From: Enchytraeus crypticus
Taxonomy: Eukaryota; Annelida; Clitellata; Enchytraeida; Enchytraeidae
Direction: 5' to 3'
Assembly (NCBI GenBank): GCA_905160935.1
Contig: CAJHZI010000556.1
Span: 851,001 to 915,000 of the forward strand
DNA: 64,000 nt
The notes beneath the pieces are model-generated. The model was given only the letters and a program-made list of their open reading frames with translations, was not told the DNA's origin and searched no databases. The position numbers and the translations under genes were made by a program. Shown here piece after piece: positions 45,601 to 59,178 of this stretch. Every line of letters starts with the position of its first letter. Positions within the stretch are counted from its first letter, which is position 1.

Positions 45601-48600
45601 TTGTTGTTTAGAACAGCCAGAACACTTCTTAGCAAATTGGCCAGATTTCTGAGAGCGGTGTTGAACGCTGATGGAATAAGGTGAATAAATAGTAAATAAT
45701 CTAGAGAAAGATAGGAAGAGAAGTTTAAGTGTCAGAGGAGAGTCACGTGATGCAGTCCAGTGTTGTCGACCTACAACACCAGCTTCTTATGAATGCAGGA
45801 ATGAATTATTAAATATCGCCTTAGTTGTAGAGTAGATACACCTTGTGTACGTAGGCATTATTAAATAGTTTATTATTTAATTTATTAATTTAATTTATAA
45901 TTTAATTATATTATTATTATTACTATTATTATAATTTTGCTCAAACAGTGATGTGGCGAAGTTCAAACAGACGTTATAGCGCAATCTATAATGATATCTA
46001 TTACTGTTACGACCGAAATTTTATAACTTTTCGCAGTTTATATTTTAGCGTATTTGTTGCAATTCCAGTAAATGGCCGATATTTTACTCTCTGATCAGCT
46101 CGACCGGGAATTGAAAACTAGACCTCGTTAAAAAATGGCACCAGGACCATTTAAACATTTCACAACGTTACCTGATGGTTATCTGAATATACCCTGAGCT
46201 ACATGTAAGCTTACTTAAGTATCTTGCCGACGAAATATTGAAGCTTTAAAATATCTATATTTATATAAATTGTCTAATGCACGGTAAATATATTACAGAG
46301 CGACCTTTATGAAATAAATCTAGAAAGTATATTAGTAATATAAAAAGTATTTCCAATAATAGATACAATAATATTATATAAATAGTTATATAATACAGAA
46401 AGTACATAAGTCATATATCATAAATATCTCTGTGTGATGGACGCCACAAGTGCAGAAGAGCTGGTGAAAATATTTGCCACCTGTATATTATATCAACATA
46501 TTTGACACCACAATAAATACTATTTTGATATATGTAATTTGAGGCATATCACTATACATGTACTTATACAAATCCGTGTACTTAGTTGATATAAAAAGAT
46601 AAATATCGACTACTTGTATACATGTAGAATAGACAATTTATATAGTATAAACATCTCGCTATTATAATAGCATGAAATCAGTATGCACAAAATATTATTA
46701 TATCCATAAATGAATGCCTAGTCAAACTCTTCATATGCACGCATACATCCCAATAGCAGCTAGGTAAATCAGCTAAATGTTTTTAACTGCTGTCAAACAC
46801 CAATTGCGTAATAGATTTTGACTGTATTGTTATTTTTCACGGTCTCAAGTAAATATTGCACAAGTCTCTATCGCTTACAACGGCAGCTTGCTGCATCTCA
46901 CACTTCGCCCTAATGGTTTGTCACACAAGCCAAATACTCTGAAGACCTTTCTCAAAGTTTTTGTTTTGCAGTTTCGGCAAATTGCGTTGCTATAAAAACC
47001 GTTAAAAAGTCTGATGATTTTAACACCGCGCCAGAATTACTACAAGAGAGGGCGTTGTAACGTGAAGAACTGAAATCCTTTATTATACTGATGCTATAGG
47101 TCAGGGTTCAAATCTATGTGAACTTGGACCCACTGCTTTAGAATCCACTGTCATGGTGTCTATATCTTTTATACAATACGCATAAAATAAATATTACATA
47201 TAATATAATATATAATACGTATAGTATATATTAAATAATATATAATAGTATATTGTAACGTATTATATACAATATATATATATAATATATAATAGGTATA
47301 AAAGAAATATTTAGTATGTTTAGTAGAGTACGGTGCTGGAGAAAGAACTGTTTTTTTTGTAAAGGAGCACTTCCTGAACATTAAGAGGTTCTACAAACCA
47401 TTGTTTTCATCTCTAGCTGCTATCCATTCCCGTCTCTCCAATAATTTCCTATGTAAGCTTAGTCTATTTTTTATTTCTTATGTCAGCTTAAAATGCTTTC
47501 ACTTTAGAATGCAATGCACTATTGCCACATTTAATATTTTCATATATTCATTAACATATAGACCTAATTATTTTGTCACGAAAATATATCTCTATAACGC
47601 AATACACACATTCAGGAAAAATACAAATATTTTAAATTAAAGTAGGTCCCACATTAAATATCTGCCAATTTATTGCTATCATCCACTGTTTACGACTATA
47701 GCAATCTTTTAAAACTAAACAGAGTCAAAATTTACTTTCTGGGAATTTATTAATTCAAATGCATATGTCGCGCGATCATGCAGACCAAACCTTTTATGCT
47801 TTCTTTTATGCGATTTTATTCCAACGCATGATGCAGAAACAATAACCTAATATAATCATATTTTTAAAATTATTTCCTGCTCTAACATTTAAAGCGATGT
47901 TGATAGCATTTCTTGTTAAACAGAACGCTAGAGCTTGAATCCTTGCCCTTCCGTCTAGGGCAGTACGGTTGGCTTACAAAGCAGACATTAAAAATGAATT
48001 TTGTTTATTCAATTTATTATTTTGCCGAAATGATAAAATATCATATATAGCTAATATAATAAACAGAATACCCTGAAGTTTTTCCTTAGCACCTTGTTAA
48101 ATTTATAACAGACTAACTATTGTACTAACTTTCCTACGCTATTATTCGTCATCGAATTCAGTCGCACTTTGTACGTAGGACGGAAACTTCCAATGTGACT
48201 GTGATGAAGCGCTCTTTAACCCAACAGATTGCTCTGTCTGCTGCTTGCTAACGTTCTCTCTCTCTCTCACTCACACACATATACACACTTCATTCTTTTT
48301 CTTTCCCTATTTCGTTTTCTCTTTCATTCTTTCTCTCTCTCTCTCTCTCTCTTTCTTCAATTCCCCTTAGCAATGCAAGGATGTAAGTGTCTCTATACTC
48401 TGTTTATTGTCCCTAAGATACATTTTATCTTTAACTTTCTGATATTTCTTACACCCGAAGTGGTTTCCAGATAAGTGGCATATAAGGATAGTTCACAACT
48501 ACTATAATGATGACTATTGGTCTAATTTGTAACAATGTCCGACAAACCAGAGGCCACTGGTTTGAATTCCGTCCTGTCATTTATGACAGTACATCTGAGC

Positions 48601-51600
48601 TACAGAAACAAACGTTAAAGTTGCAACATAATACTTTAGAACACAAAGGCGTCTTGAATTTTGAAGTCAATTTTAAAGTTTCTGCGAATTGTTAAAGTCT
48701 TAGTCTCTTAACCCACATTTTCATTAAATTATGTTATTATTTGATGTTATTGTGCTGCAAATTTTATGTTATTACTAGAAAAGATGTCTAATAGGATACT
48801 CTAAGATATCCGGTCTGTTTAAGGATGTAAGGATCTAAACATAAATCCGTGTTGACTCTGTTAGGTCTCTGTAAGATGTATTACTAATTATTTAAACTTA
48901 CTATAACATTACCCTGTGTCTTGTTTGATTAGTTGAGTAGGAGGCGAAGTAAAGATGAACATTACAGTAAAAATTAATCCGGTTTCTGATCATGAAAGAA
49001 AACACGAACTGATGGAAAATATAATACTTTCTTGAAATTTTCTTAAAGATCATAATATCATTGATTTTACACAATTTTTTAAATATTATTCAATTGTTTG
49101 ATACTGAAAGCACAGGGTAAACAAACTAATAATTATTGCATTAAATACTATTGCGTACTTTTAGCTAATATTTACTCCCTCTCTCTCTATAGTGTCCAGT
49201 CAAATGGCAGGTCCAAGATGCATGTTTCTATTTACGGTCTTTTGTCACAAATCATAAACAGAACTCCATCGATCAGCAGGTTTATCCTTTCACAAAAGGC
49301 TATAACTTATCCACACTTTAATATAGACCCTTCATTGTTTGATAATAATAGCATCTGAGGTGGCATCCCTTGCTTTTCTCAGTCTTGCTTGACTAAGCAA
49401 GACTAGGAAGGTAAGGGAATCGTTTTATGACAAGTGCAGTTTACGGTTGGTTTAGTCTTATATAGCATTCTATATAGATCTAGTCTTGTATGGCCTGGAT
49501 ACAATACGGGAGCACACATAATTATACTAAAATATAACGTTGAATTGCTATTCTGCATTTGCAATTAAAAGTATCTTACCGGGCTTAATGTAGATAAATA
49601 TTTTTACAGTTTCATGGTGGAAGTTTTAAGATTGGCAATATCTGAAATCCCTACGCATAAGTAATATATATCTATATATATCTGTAACCGGATGGTAACG
49701 GATCTGTTTGGAATCGAAAAGTATTTCCGGTATATAAAATAAACCTCCCATTCACGTGACCGGATGGACTTAATGATTTCGATATCGTTTCTTGACATCA
49801 ACTTTCAGCCGTTGAAGAAATGTTGCATGTTGTGAATCTTATCCCTCGATAGCTTGTCACTCCTCTACCGTTTAATCTACCGTTTAGTACGTCAGGAGTT
49901 TTATCGGCGCTGTAAACTGAGAAAATACGCAGAAAACTCTAAAGTAATAAGTGTTATTTATTTATTGTTTCATTTATTTGACGATAATTAAGTTTTATTT
50001 ATGTTATAGCTTAATTGAGTCGCAATAACACATATAGCGCACATATACACGTTAAAGTATATGTCATGAATAAGAAGTCCCAAATACAAGATGCAATTAA
50101 AAGAAGAATACGAGTCAGTTTGAAGTCCCTTAATCGTGCGACAAGAATACGGCGAGACGGTCCGATTTGGTTCTCGAGACCGTATTACCCAGCTTAAAAA
50201 ATTGTCGACAAACCAGGCCATCCAACCGAAGCAATTTGGAAAGTAGATGCAGTGCTTCTACATTAGAAATTTATCTTAATAGTTTGGATAAATAGTAAAA
50301 ACCTGTGGCATTTTTTGAGCTTGAATAATCTGGTATTATTTTTTACTTCATTTAAATAATTAACTAAAATTTCTGTATTACATATTGAGTGAATTAAGGA
50401 AATAACTTAGTATAACGTAGTTATAACGTAGTAACGTTATAAAGTTGTAACGTTATTATAACGTAGTTATAATAGCGTAGTTCGAACCATACAAGTCTTC
50501 AACGATGATTTAATAATTTTGAAATGAAAAGTGATGAAATTGTTGTTTATTTCAAAAGAAATATATTGAGTAATATTTTAACAGACGCAACAGTTAACGA
50601 CAAGACATTTGAAACCTATAGAGGACTATATATGTATAGTCCGGATATTAATGTGCTGTCGTCATATTTGACAAGCTTCTTTGTGTTTTTATGTTTCCCG
50701 GCATGATTGTACATTCGAAACCGATTGCTTACTACGATTAATTATAATTGTGGAGTAAATTTACGAGGCAACATTAAAATCAGATATTGCGAGCCTGTGT
50801 ACCGTGTGTTAACACACAAGCACGAAACTGTACACAGAGAAAGACAGTTATACGAAAGAGTATTGTTTGAAATTGTACTTTATAAAAGAGTACTACATGT
50901 ATATGAAAGAATACTTTATGAAAGAGGATGGTATGAAATAGTACCATACGAGAGATAATGTATGAAACTGAACTGTATGAAATAGTACTGCATGAAGAGT
51001 AGGTAGACTTTATGAAAAGGAACGGCATAAACAGTACATTATGAAATATTACTGTGAAAGAGTGCATAAGAATGAAATAGTTCTATATGAAAAAGTATTT
51101 AATAAAACAATACTGTATGAAATAGTACTATTTTATATAGGACGACGTCGGTAAGATACTCGACCGCGGATCAGTATGTGCGGGGTTCAAATCCTGGACT
51201 CGCCTGTCACTGGCATCGCTTCGAGTGAGGAAACTGATGTTAACATTCGCTTTTTAACCAAATGCATTATTAGCATTTTGCTTCTTATATTTGTAAATTA
51301 TTTAAATTGTTTTTAAATCTTAAAGAAAATAGATATAACTGATTAATAATATTCTGCTCTGATATTCCCCACTTCATGCATCTCTCTGCTCAGATCTCCT
51401 TCTTGACCCAAGATAATGTGTCTATTTTCCAACAACTGAAGCACATTGCTGTTTCTTTAAAATACTATCACTGAATTATTTGAATTCAAAACCCCCAATT
51501 ACTAAACTACATTCGCCGTTAAAATGACTGTGATTGAATTTGATATCATTAGTTAGTTATGGTGAATTACTCCTATTACTGGAGAAGAATGTGTGATCCG

Positions 51601-52040
51601 CTGTTTATTGAAATGCAACACCTGAGATCTGGAAGTCGATGTTCTTATAACAGCGTAAAGTTTACACGGAGAGGTACGGATAAATAGGAAAACATCAACA
51701 AGACATTTCATGCTTATCTTTCTACAAAACCGCGTACAAATCAAAAAGTTATTTAAATAATTAATTAGTCAGTCAATCAATAAATAAATCAATTAATTGA
51801 ACGATCATTTAATCAATCAATCAGTTAATCAGTCGTTCACTTAGGCTCTAACTTACGATTTCTACTCTACAGGTGATATCAGGGACGTCTCGAGAAAAAA
51901 GGGTAGTAAGGTTTACGTTAGATGTCAACGTTGGTGTCAATCATTGAATGGATATCAGGGACGGGATTTGCCAGGATTTTAACAGCGCACATTATAATTT
52001 GCTGTCTGGCAATAAAGAAATGCTTCCACTGAGCTGACTA
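45601..52040. other. 6.4 kb of intergenic or intronic AT-rich DNA
   Basis: A degraded SINE A piece (minus) is at about 46075-46190. A (CT)n block lies at 48250-48355. A tRNA-like motif (GGTTTGAATTCC) is near 48560. Degenerate units of TATGAAATAGTAC lie at about 50840-51130. The SINE B copy at 51140-51256 has its own entry. Several 60-90 codon frames occur, none with a recognisable domain or splice context. Confidence 0.5.
51140..51256 (+). repeat. SINE family B
   Basis: GGACGACGTCGGTAAGATAC, CGACCGCGGATCAGTATGTG, GGGGTTCAAATCCTGGAC, CACTGGCATCGCTTCGAGTG and GATGTTAACATTCGCTTTTT. Confidence 0.85.
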
Positions 52041-52074
52041 TGAGATTATAGAAATCTTAATTCCACAGAAGAAT

Positions 52075-52350
52075 AAATACTACAATACAATATAATACAA
52101 TACAGATCAATACAATGCAATGCAATGCAATGCAATACAATACAATACAATACAAAACAATGCAAAACAATACAATACAATACAATACAAACAATACAAT
52201 ACAATACAATACAATACAATACAATGCAATACATTACATTATAATATAAAACAATACAATACAATACAATACAATTAAACACAACACAAAACAGCACAAT
52301 ACAATACAACACAACACAATAAAATATTAAACAATACCATACAATAAAAT
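52075..52350. repeat. (ACAAT)n pentanucleotide satellite
   Basis: About 55 units of TACAA with TGCAA, CACAA and AACAA variants. The minus-strand frame of 103 codons (repeating YCIVL) is an artefact. Confidence 0.95.
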
Positions 52351-53220
52351 CTAACATCCATAATGTGTGGTTTAAGGTTAACCCTTGAATTCTAAGAAGA
52401 AATCTGTTTTGAATAGGATCAACGTAAAGACATGTCTCTTTGTATATCTCTGTGTCATGTATAAGTTCAAAGAACTGTTAACGGAGGGACTAAACAATTC
52501 GGAAATGATGCATCTTTCCGGACTGAAGCCCAGCTTACAGACGACTGAGCGGTTGATACACTCCGAGTGAAGAGAAAATGACAAAGATTACCGGAGTTAA
52601 GCGAAGTCTGCTCAAATCTATCTGAGGTCTTTAAAGCAGTCGAGATATCTCTTTCACGAAGCAAAATAAACTATGAAATATGCTGGTCATGAATGTGAAA
52701 TATGCTGGTCTTCCACTTAAATGTGGAGTCAGTTTATATTTCAACATCTCCTAAGCCCCAGATTCGCCTTTTGCTTAGTTGTATTAATTAAAAGAATGTA
52801 CGTGTTTCTGATTTATAATACTTTTATTGAGCATCATCTTAGATAAGGTAGTAACTATCGTCCAATTTGTGAACTACTCTAACGCTTGATATCATGATAT
52901 GATACAATTTTAGATGTAAACATTAATTACTATGAAGTTAAGTTTTACCGATGGATTGCATGATTTTATTATAGCAGACTTCGTATTTTTTGTGCATTTT
53001 CGTGACTCTCTAATATCATACAGTAACATTTGTCGACTTAATTGCATTTCAGTGTTTGTACACAAAACGCTTATAACCTACATTACACAACTTGCCTATA
53101 CGATCCTTATAATTTTACCAGCTTTTAATTCCAATATAGGCCTAAGTTATTACTGAGAATTTGTTGTAGTCCGCTTGTTGTTACAACTTAAATCAAACAT
53201 ATACGCATTTCATATACATC
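52351..53220. other. Intergenic DNA, no gene seen
   Basis: Short open frames only. No supported exon. Confidence 0.5.
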
Positions 53221-53400
53221 CAGTGGTTAAACTGGGGAGGGGAGCCAGGGAATTCAGTTCCCCTAGCTCTTTTTTCAGGTGCGTTTCCTTCCTATGGAGT
53301 CGGGACCCATATCTGACAGTAGGAGATCTGTAAATAAATTACAGGGGGCTTGAAAATTTGTGAGCGTTCCCCTATATCTCAATTTTCAGTTTAACCACTG
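53221..53400. mobile_element. 180-bp MITE with perfect 14-bp TIRs
   Basis: It begins CAGTGGTTAAACTG and ends with the exact reverse complement, CAGTTTAACCACTG. The flanking octamers TATACATC and TATATAAC match at six of eight positions, which suggests a decayed 8-bp duplication and a hAT-type origin. There is no coding capacity. Confidence 0.8.
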
Positions 53401-54600
53401 TATATAACCTACGCACAGGAGTAAAATAAAAAGAATAGGGACTATACAATCAGACCTTTGTAAGTATTCAAGCTGGAGCTAATTTAGTCAACGAACAATA
53501 AATGTTATTAGTGAAAACTGCTAAATATACAAGACTTTAACTCTACTAAGGATTGTTCCCGTGGTCTACAGCCTCCTTAAAGTAATTAACACACTGATCT
53601 ACAACAAAGTAGGGCAGGTTTCCACATCTTATCTGAGTACAAGTGGATTTTTATGAGGTTTTGATTGATACACATGAAGCAAACAAGATCTCGTGGACAT
53701 GAAGATTGCGACAGTGTGGTTGATTTGCGGCTGCTGTAATAAATTGCAGAGTGTTTATCAGATCACGCGGTTTATCGGGACCACTCATGCGTCTATTGAG
53801 TCACTGATCTCCCATGTTGGGATATGGAACAATGTAATTACAACCTCATCATCTGTTTAGTACCGTAACAAATTAATCATAGTGAAAGTTTCATGGATTG
53901 AAGCAGCATTTTGCACTTAAGTGTTATATGCTCTTCTTTTTTTAAATCAACGATATAAGTTGCCAAAGGAAAATGTAAAAACTTAATTTGAAAAGTTAAA
54001 GTTTCATCAACGCCAGAACTAGTCAAAAAAGAGCTTTCCTTAGAAAATATTCTATAGACTAGACTACGTCAGAAGTTTTTAATTCTTTCTTCACTCATTC
54101 TACATAATATTATTTATATAATACAATGTTTACAAGATTGAATTTCGTTCAAGTTGATTAATGTATGTCGGCTTAGTTCGGCTTTAATTGTTACTATAAA
54201 GCTTGAAGGATTTTGCTCTCGTGCGATATTTCGGTGATTTACCTGAATCTAATTCACTAATTCCTTGCGACTAACAAAAAATAATTATAGAAACGAAATA
54301 GAATAAAACCATTTCTAAGAAGTAGATTAATTCTAACTTTAAAGTGCAGAAAAGTCGTTGGTCACTTGACGCTAGGCTATTCTATACAGTGTACATATAC
54401 AGTGTAATATCCTTGCATTTTATATTCGAATGCATAAGGGATTAAACACACCATTATGCAGATTAACATTTAAGAAATGCTATTTCGTGACGATTTCAAC
54501 TGCCAGTAAAATTAGATGTTGATACTGTTAAACAGATTGGTTCATGATTCATTTAGATATCCGTAAACGCCCCAGATTTCAGTCTGCTCGCTGTAGAAGC
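53401..54600. other. Intergenic DNA, no gene seen
   Basis: AT-rich, no supported features. Confidence 0.5.
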
Positions 54601-54785
54601 GAACCCATGTATATACAGTATATACATGTATATATATATATAATATACAGTATATATTATATATATACATGTATATACTGCATATGAGTAAACACATATA
54701 TACAGTATATTCGAGTATATAGATACATGTATGTATACATCATATATATATTTATATATATATATGTTATATACAGTATACATCC
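54600..54785. repeat. TA-rich block with ATACAGTATAT units
   Basis: Interleaved (TA)n and TACAGTATAT/TACATGTATA motifs abut the LINE fragment on its 3' side. Confidence 0.8.
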
Positions 54786-54985
54786 CTCTTAGTGCACTGC
54801 ATACTGGCAGGTCCATGGTACATAACGCCTCCACTCTTCTCTGTCTTCCGCCTTACTCTTCATTTCCACATATGAGTGGGTCTTTAAATCATCTAACATA
54901 CCTAATTTCGGCCTGCCCCTGCCTCTTTTCCTTCCATTCTACCTTCTATGACCTCTTTTACCTTGCCCCCTTAGAATATGTTTCC
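54786..54985 (-). mobile_element. LINE 3'-end fragment
   Basis: The minus strand reads KRGRGRPKLGMLDDLKTHSY, then a MKSKAEDREEWRR-like segment and the end phrase CTGCCAGTATGCAGTGCACT. It is flanked by TA repeats on both sides (the second at 54998-55034). Confidence 0.75.
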
Positions 54986-54996
54986 CCCTTAGAACA

Positions 54997-55034
<38 letters not shown>

Positions 55035-56450
55035 TGTATATATTCATGTATGTATTATATCCAGTATATCTTCTTCCCCTTGTGCTTTTTCTTCTTCTAA
55101 TGAGCCTTCCGATGGTTTTAAACTTTTTTCATGTTCCTGTCAATAAGCACCTTCACCAGTACAATAGACTCCATATGACTAAACTTCAAATCGAGTCCTT
55201 ATGACTAAGCTTCATCCGTCGGTGGAGTTCTAAAATAATGTGAAAAGCAATAACAAATTTCCTTTTGTATAAGTAAGTATGTTCTGGTTCATTATTTTTT
55301 ATTGACCTGATTTTATTTCAGCTCAAGTCGTCTGCTACTGAAGTTCATGTACTGTATCAATTTCTGACCATAAAAGAGTTAAACACTTTTTTAAACTCAA
55401 ATATTATTTATTAGTTCACTAGTTTACAATGTAAGTCCTCAAATAAGGTCTAAATTGCTTTAGGTGCTACTTAACGCGGTTGAATAAATTTAAAGTTAAA
55501 TTAATTGCTTTAATTCCGGTTAAAGTAACTCGATATCGATCGAGTTGCCTTTTTGGTGAATAATTTAACTGCGGTATAATTGACCCAGATCAAATCACAC
55601 AGTTACAAATCCTTTAACATACTTGCAACGTTCGGATCAAGTTGCTTAAAATAATATTACTTTACGAATCTCTGACATACAATTCAATGTCCTTTGCCGA
55701 ACTGATTGCACTATTGAATGATGGTTTTTAGAAAAAGAAGGCGTGCTAATTGTTAATTTTGTTGTTTAACTGGAAAATAATACTTTTTAAATTTGTCGTC
55801 CAAATAATACCGATAAAAATTGAATTACCGATATCTCAGAGATCTGGTCTAGTGGGTCGCTGAGTTAAATTAGCTTAAATTACTTCGCATTCTTAATGTT
55901 TCAATTTCTTTGAAAAGCAAATACTTTTCAAAATCAGACCTAGATAATAATAATAATAATAATAAAATAATAATAATAATAATAAATGAATAAATACAGT
56001 GACCTGTCTTTAGGTTATGAAGTTGTTTCGATGACCATTGAAACCATGGGCTCCATGAATCCCGATGGAGTTGACTTCATTAATGGCATAGGCAGACTTA
56101 TTGCAGAGCAAACCGGCGATAAGGGAGAGACATTTTTCATTGGCAAAGGCTTTCCATGACTTTGTAAAGATTTAATGCAGTACACTTCAGAAATTCTTTT
56201 AAGCCCCTTGATGACCTCGAGTAGCCGGGCGGCGATGCTGCATGTATTGCTCGAATCGTTTTTATCAAACCTCGAGTTCTTTATAAACAAGGGATAAATA
56301 ATAAAATAATAATAATAACAATAATAAAATAAAAATAAAAATAAAAATAATAGTAGTAACAAAATAATAACAAAAAAACTATATCCTTATTTTAAGAATC
56401 ACTTAGACATATTTGAGGTTTTAGTATGTTCTTTCCGTGGTTAATCATAT
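55035..56450. other. Intergenic DNA with an unassigned open stretch
   Basis: (ATA)n tracts lie at about 55947-55985 and 56300-56350. Between them, 56030-56290 is GC-richer and open in both orientations (for example the plus-strand segment NPDGVDFINGIGRLIAEQTG). It looks like a fragment of a coding or repeat sequence, but I cannot name it. Confidence 0.35.
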
Positions 56451-56454
56451 CTCT

Positions 56455-56640
56455 GTTTCATTGATAGCGCTAACTGGCAGCAATCTCCGTTATAAGATTA
56501 ACCTTCCATGGCGCCTTGGGGAAATTCATCTCTTGCTAACCGATCTGCACTGCGAATCCAGGCCGCTTGCACCAGAGGTGAACACTGTAACCACTGCGCC
56601 ATATTCCCTTCTCAGGGTACTTTTACAATAATTTTTAATT
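56455..56640 (-). repeat. tRNA-like SINE of a separate family
   Basis: The minus strand has A-box-like TGGCGCAGTGGTTACAGTG and B-box-like GCCTGGATTCGCAGTGC at tRNA spacing. A non-tRNA body follows. No second copy was seen in this window. Confidence 0.5.
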
Positions 56641-56897
56641 CATAGTACAGGCCGCAAATTGCGTTTACAGGGTAAGGCAATTTGTACAAACTTACATGGC
56701 AATAAAAATAATTTCTTTGACATTTACCAAGAAGTTACTCAATATTCAAAAGAAAGACACAAAATAAAGTACGCTGTTTAGGCCAGCAGTAGGTTTATTT
56801 AATAGGCTATACTAAATAGTCTGATCAAATATTTGTACGGTACTGGAATCTAGTAATACTGATCTAAGTAGTAATCATTGACATATTTGTCTTCCAG

Positions 56898-56989
56898 CAC
56901 ATGCATTCCTGGGATCTCCACAGCTGCTATCCGTGACTACGGATCTGAGTATCCTGTGGTTACTATCGACGTCCTGGATCGTCCCTCAG
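56898..56989 (+). CDS. Candidate internal exon, unknown protein
   Basis: Acceptor TTTGTCTTCCAG and donor CTCAG|GTTTTC enclose 92 bp. The segment is open in one frame, reading IPGISTAAIRDYGSEYPVVT then IDVLDRPSG, and is GC-richer than its flanks. Entry phase is 2 and exit phase 1. The family is not recognised, and a repeat or chance match is possible. Confidence 0.3.
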
Positions 56990-57310
56990 GTTTTCTTTTA
57001 TTGTTCTGCTATAGTTCTTAGCACTGAGAAATCCAATGACGGATGTAAGGGACAATACACTACGGCGTGTTAGTTCTAGAAGAGCAGTTCAGTTTGCCCC
57101 GAAGGAAAGATAAAGATGAGCCTTGTAACCAAAAACTAATCCCAAGAGATATTAAAAATAAATCTTATCGCAAATGATTCATTTTCAGAGCTTTAAATAA
57201 ACATTTTATAGCAACTACTTATCGTACAACCATTTTAAATACATATGCGTGAGGACAAATATTTTAATAAGCTCCACTCGCCGATGACGCGTTTAACATG
57301 CTCTTTACGG

Positions 57311-57475
57311 CTGGAGTCAGTGGCGATGTCGGTAAGATATTCGACCACGGATCAGTATGTGCGGGGTTCAAATCCTGGACTAGCCCGTCACTGACAGTAG
57401 AAGGTCTATTCGTATCGCGACCCTAGTTAAACTGGAATTAAAGGGAGTCTGATGATGACGATGATGATGATGATA
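57311..57475 (+). repeat. SINE B fused to a family D tail
   Basis: 57311-57398 follows family B (GGCGATGTCGGTAAGATATT, GGGGTTCAAATCCTGGAC, GCCCGTCACTGACA). It passes directly into a D-type end (CGACCCTAGTTAAACTGGAA, then a (GAT)n tail). Confidence 0.7.
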
Positions 57476-57724
57476 CATAGACGTGTACATATTCGAGTAC
57501 CGATTCATGCATTTATAAGTAACAACTAAGAACAGTATTAAGGCCTCAAGTGTGCGAAGCCCCGGCATTTACAGAAATGATAAAATCTCTGATTTACGCG
57601 AGACCAGTTAAGGAGTAAGTAATAGTAACAAATTGTGAATTTATATGAGTTTCGCTGTATGCAATAAGCCATAATAGAGCTGCCTAATGCCTAAAAAGCA
57701 ATCTTCAAAAAGATTTATATATAG

Positions 57725-57768
57725 GCCTCTATACATGTATATATCGTATATATATGTAATTATAGGGC

Positions 57769-57828
<60 letters not shown>

Positions 57829-57886
57829 GGTCTATATCTACTGTATTACATATACATATATATAGGCCTATGTATATATGTATATT

Positions 57887-57925
<39 letters not shown>

Positions 57926-57945
57926 TATTATGTATATATATACAC
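57725..57945. repeat. (TA)n-rich block
   Basis: Several TA runs joined by TATAGGCCTA-like spacers. Open frames on both strands are artefacts. Confidence 0.9.
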
Positions 57946-58756
57946 ATTTTTGGAAGTGCAAAACAGTATCATGGATGATCGTTTCACTGTGCGTTTAACC
58001 TTTAAGCAGCTTGTCCTAGTTAAATGTCAGCTGCGACAAGCTATTCGTTATGGAGCTTCCAACGGAGGGCGTGGCAATAATTTTCTTTCAATCGTTTTTA
58101 CGACTTTTCTCCAACAAAAGAAGAATAGTCTCACCCATCGACTACTGCCATCACTCCCAACTCTCTCCGTGTCTCCTTCCTCTCTCTCTTACCAAACCTC
58201 TTCATCGCTTAGTCCTATTAAGTAGGTTAATCTTTGACATACTGAGAGTTATATTATGATGTTTTCTGTTATATCATTGGATTCATTCTCTCAAATGCAA
58301 TATAAAAGTTGAGTTTGTATGTCATTTTCAAATAAATTAACATCTGAAAATAACACGAGCAGTGAACGAAATACATGTATTATATCCATTGCTAAATAAT
58401 TGAAGATCATAAGTTTATTTATGTTGGGCAAGTGCTTGCCGTTCTAGCTGTCGCTTGCTCGTCTACATACTCGAAGAAACAAATCAAATGAACATATTTA
58501 TCTGTCTTGATCAGATCTAATTACTATATTTAACATTAATTTTTCCTGTATCCCCTTAACATAAAAAATTATCTCACTTTCACTCTCCTTCTCTCTCACT
58601 CTATATCTCTCTCTCCTTATGTCTCTTTTTCACTCTTTTTTCTATTTTACACTTTGCTCTTCTTTTTACTTAATCTATTTTAAACTTTTCCCCACTCTCT
58701 TCCTCGCACAACAACTGTTTATGGACACTAACATTTCTTCCCCTTCCCTAGGGTTA

Positions 58757-58834
58757 CGATTATTACGACGCTTCCAAGAAAAAGGTGGGCGTCGAGGAAA
58801 GAGAAACATACAGTCCAAGAGGGAACAATTAAAG
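58757..58834 (+). CDS. Candidate terminal exon, unknown protein
   Basis: After a pyrimidine-rich acceptor (CTTCCCCTTCCCTAG at about 58738-58750) one frame reads GYDYYDASKKKVGVEERETY then SPRGNN and stops. The frame used by a phase 1 upstream exon is also open (ending REQLK), so the call is ambiguous. It may pair with the candidate at 56898 or be chance. The acceptor-to-stop span is approximate at its left end. Confidence 0.25.
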
Positions 58835-58859
58835 TAAAACATTTTATTGCTCATATTGG

Positions 58860-59020
58860 TTATACTCCATATTTTACATATTCGTATGCACTTTGAATTC
58901 TTGTGGGAACAGCGAAAAGTGTTCCAAAGAATTCAAAGAGTCTGCGGGAGACAATCCTGACATTGCTGTATGGAACCGGACGTTAAATTCTTATTGATTG
59001 ATTGATTGATTGAAAACTGC
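58860..59020 (+). repeat. Family C-like 3' end
   Basis: GACAATCCTGACATTGCTGT, GGAACCGGACGTTAAATTC and (TTGA)n match the reverse complement of the copy at 62520-62600, suggesting a second subfamily with a TTGATTGA tail. Confidence 0.55.
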
Positions 59021-59069
59021 CCCTAGTTTACATTTTCAAGATTTAGACGAACTGATTTTAAGATTTGTT

Positions 59070-59164
59070 CGACAGCGGATCAGTAGGTGCATCATTCAAA
59101 TATAGTGTCCTACCCGTCAATGACATGCTCTTCGAGCTGGAAACTGACTTTAAACTTGGTTCTT
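59070..59164 (+). repeat. SINE family B, diverged
   Basis: CAGCGGATCAGTAGGTGC, ATTCAAATATAGTG, CAATGACATGCTCTTCGAG and CTGACTTTAAACTTGG follow family B order. Confidence 0.6.
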
Positions 59165-59178
59165 AAAATATTTATTTG

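Noticed and set aside
50840-51067. Frames of 83-95 codons over TATGAAATAGTAC repeats
   Set aside because: The degenerate tandem repeat explains the open frames, and nothing else supports a gene.
52046-52357. 103-codon minus-strand frame
   Set aside because: It arises from the (ACAAT)n repeat, because five frames of a pentanucleotide lacking stops stay open by chance.
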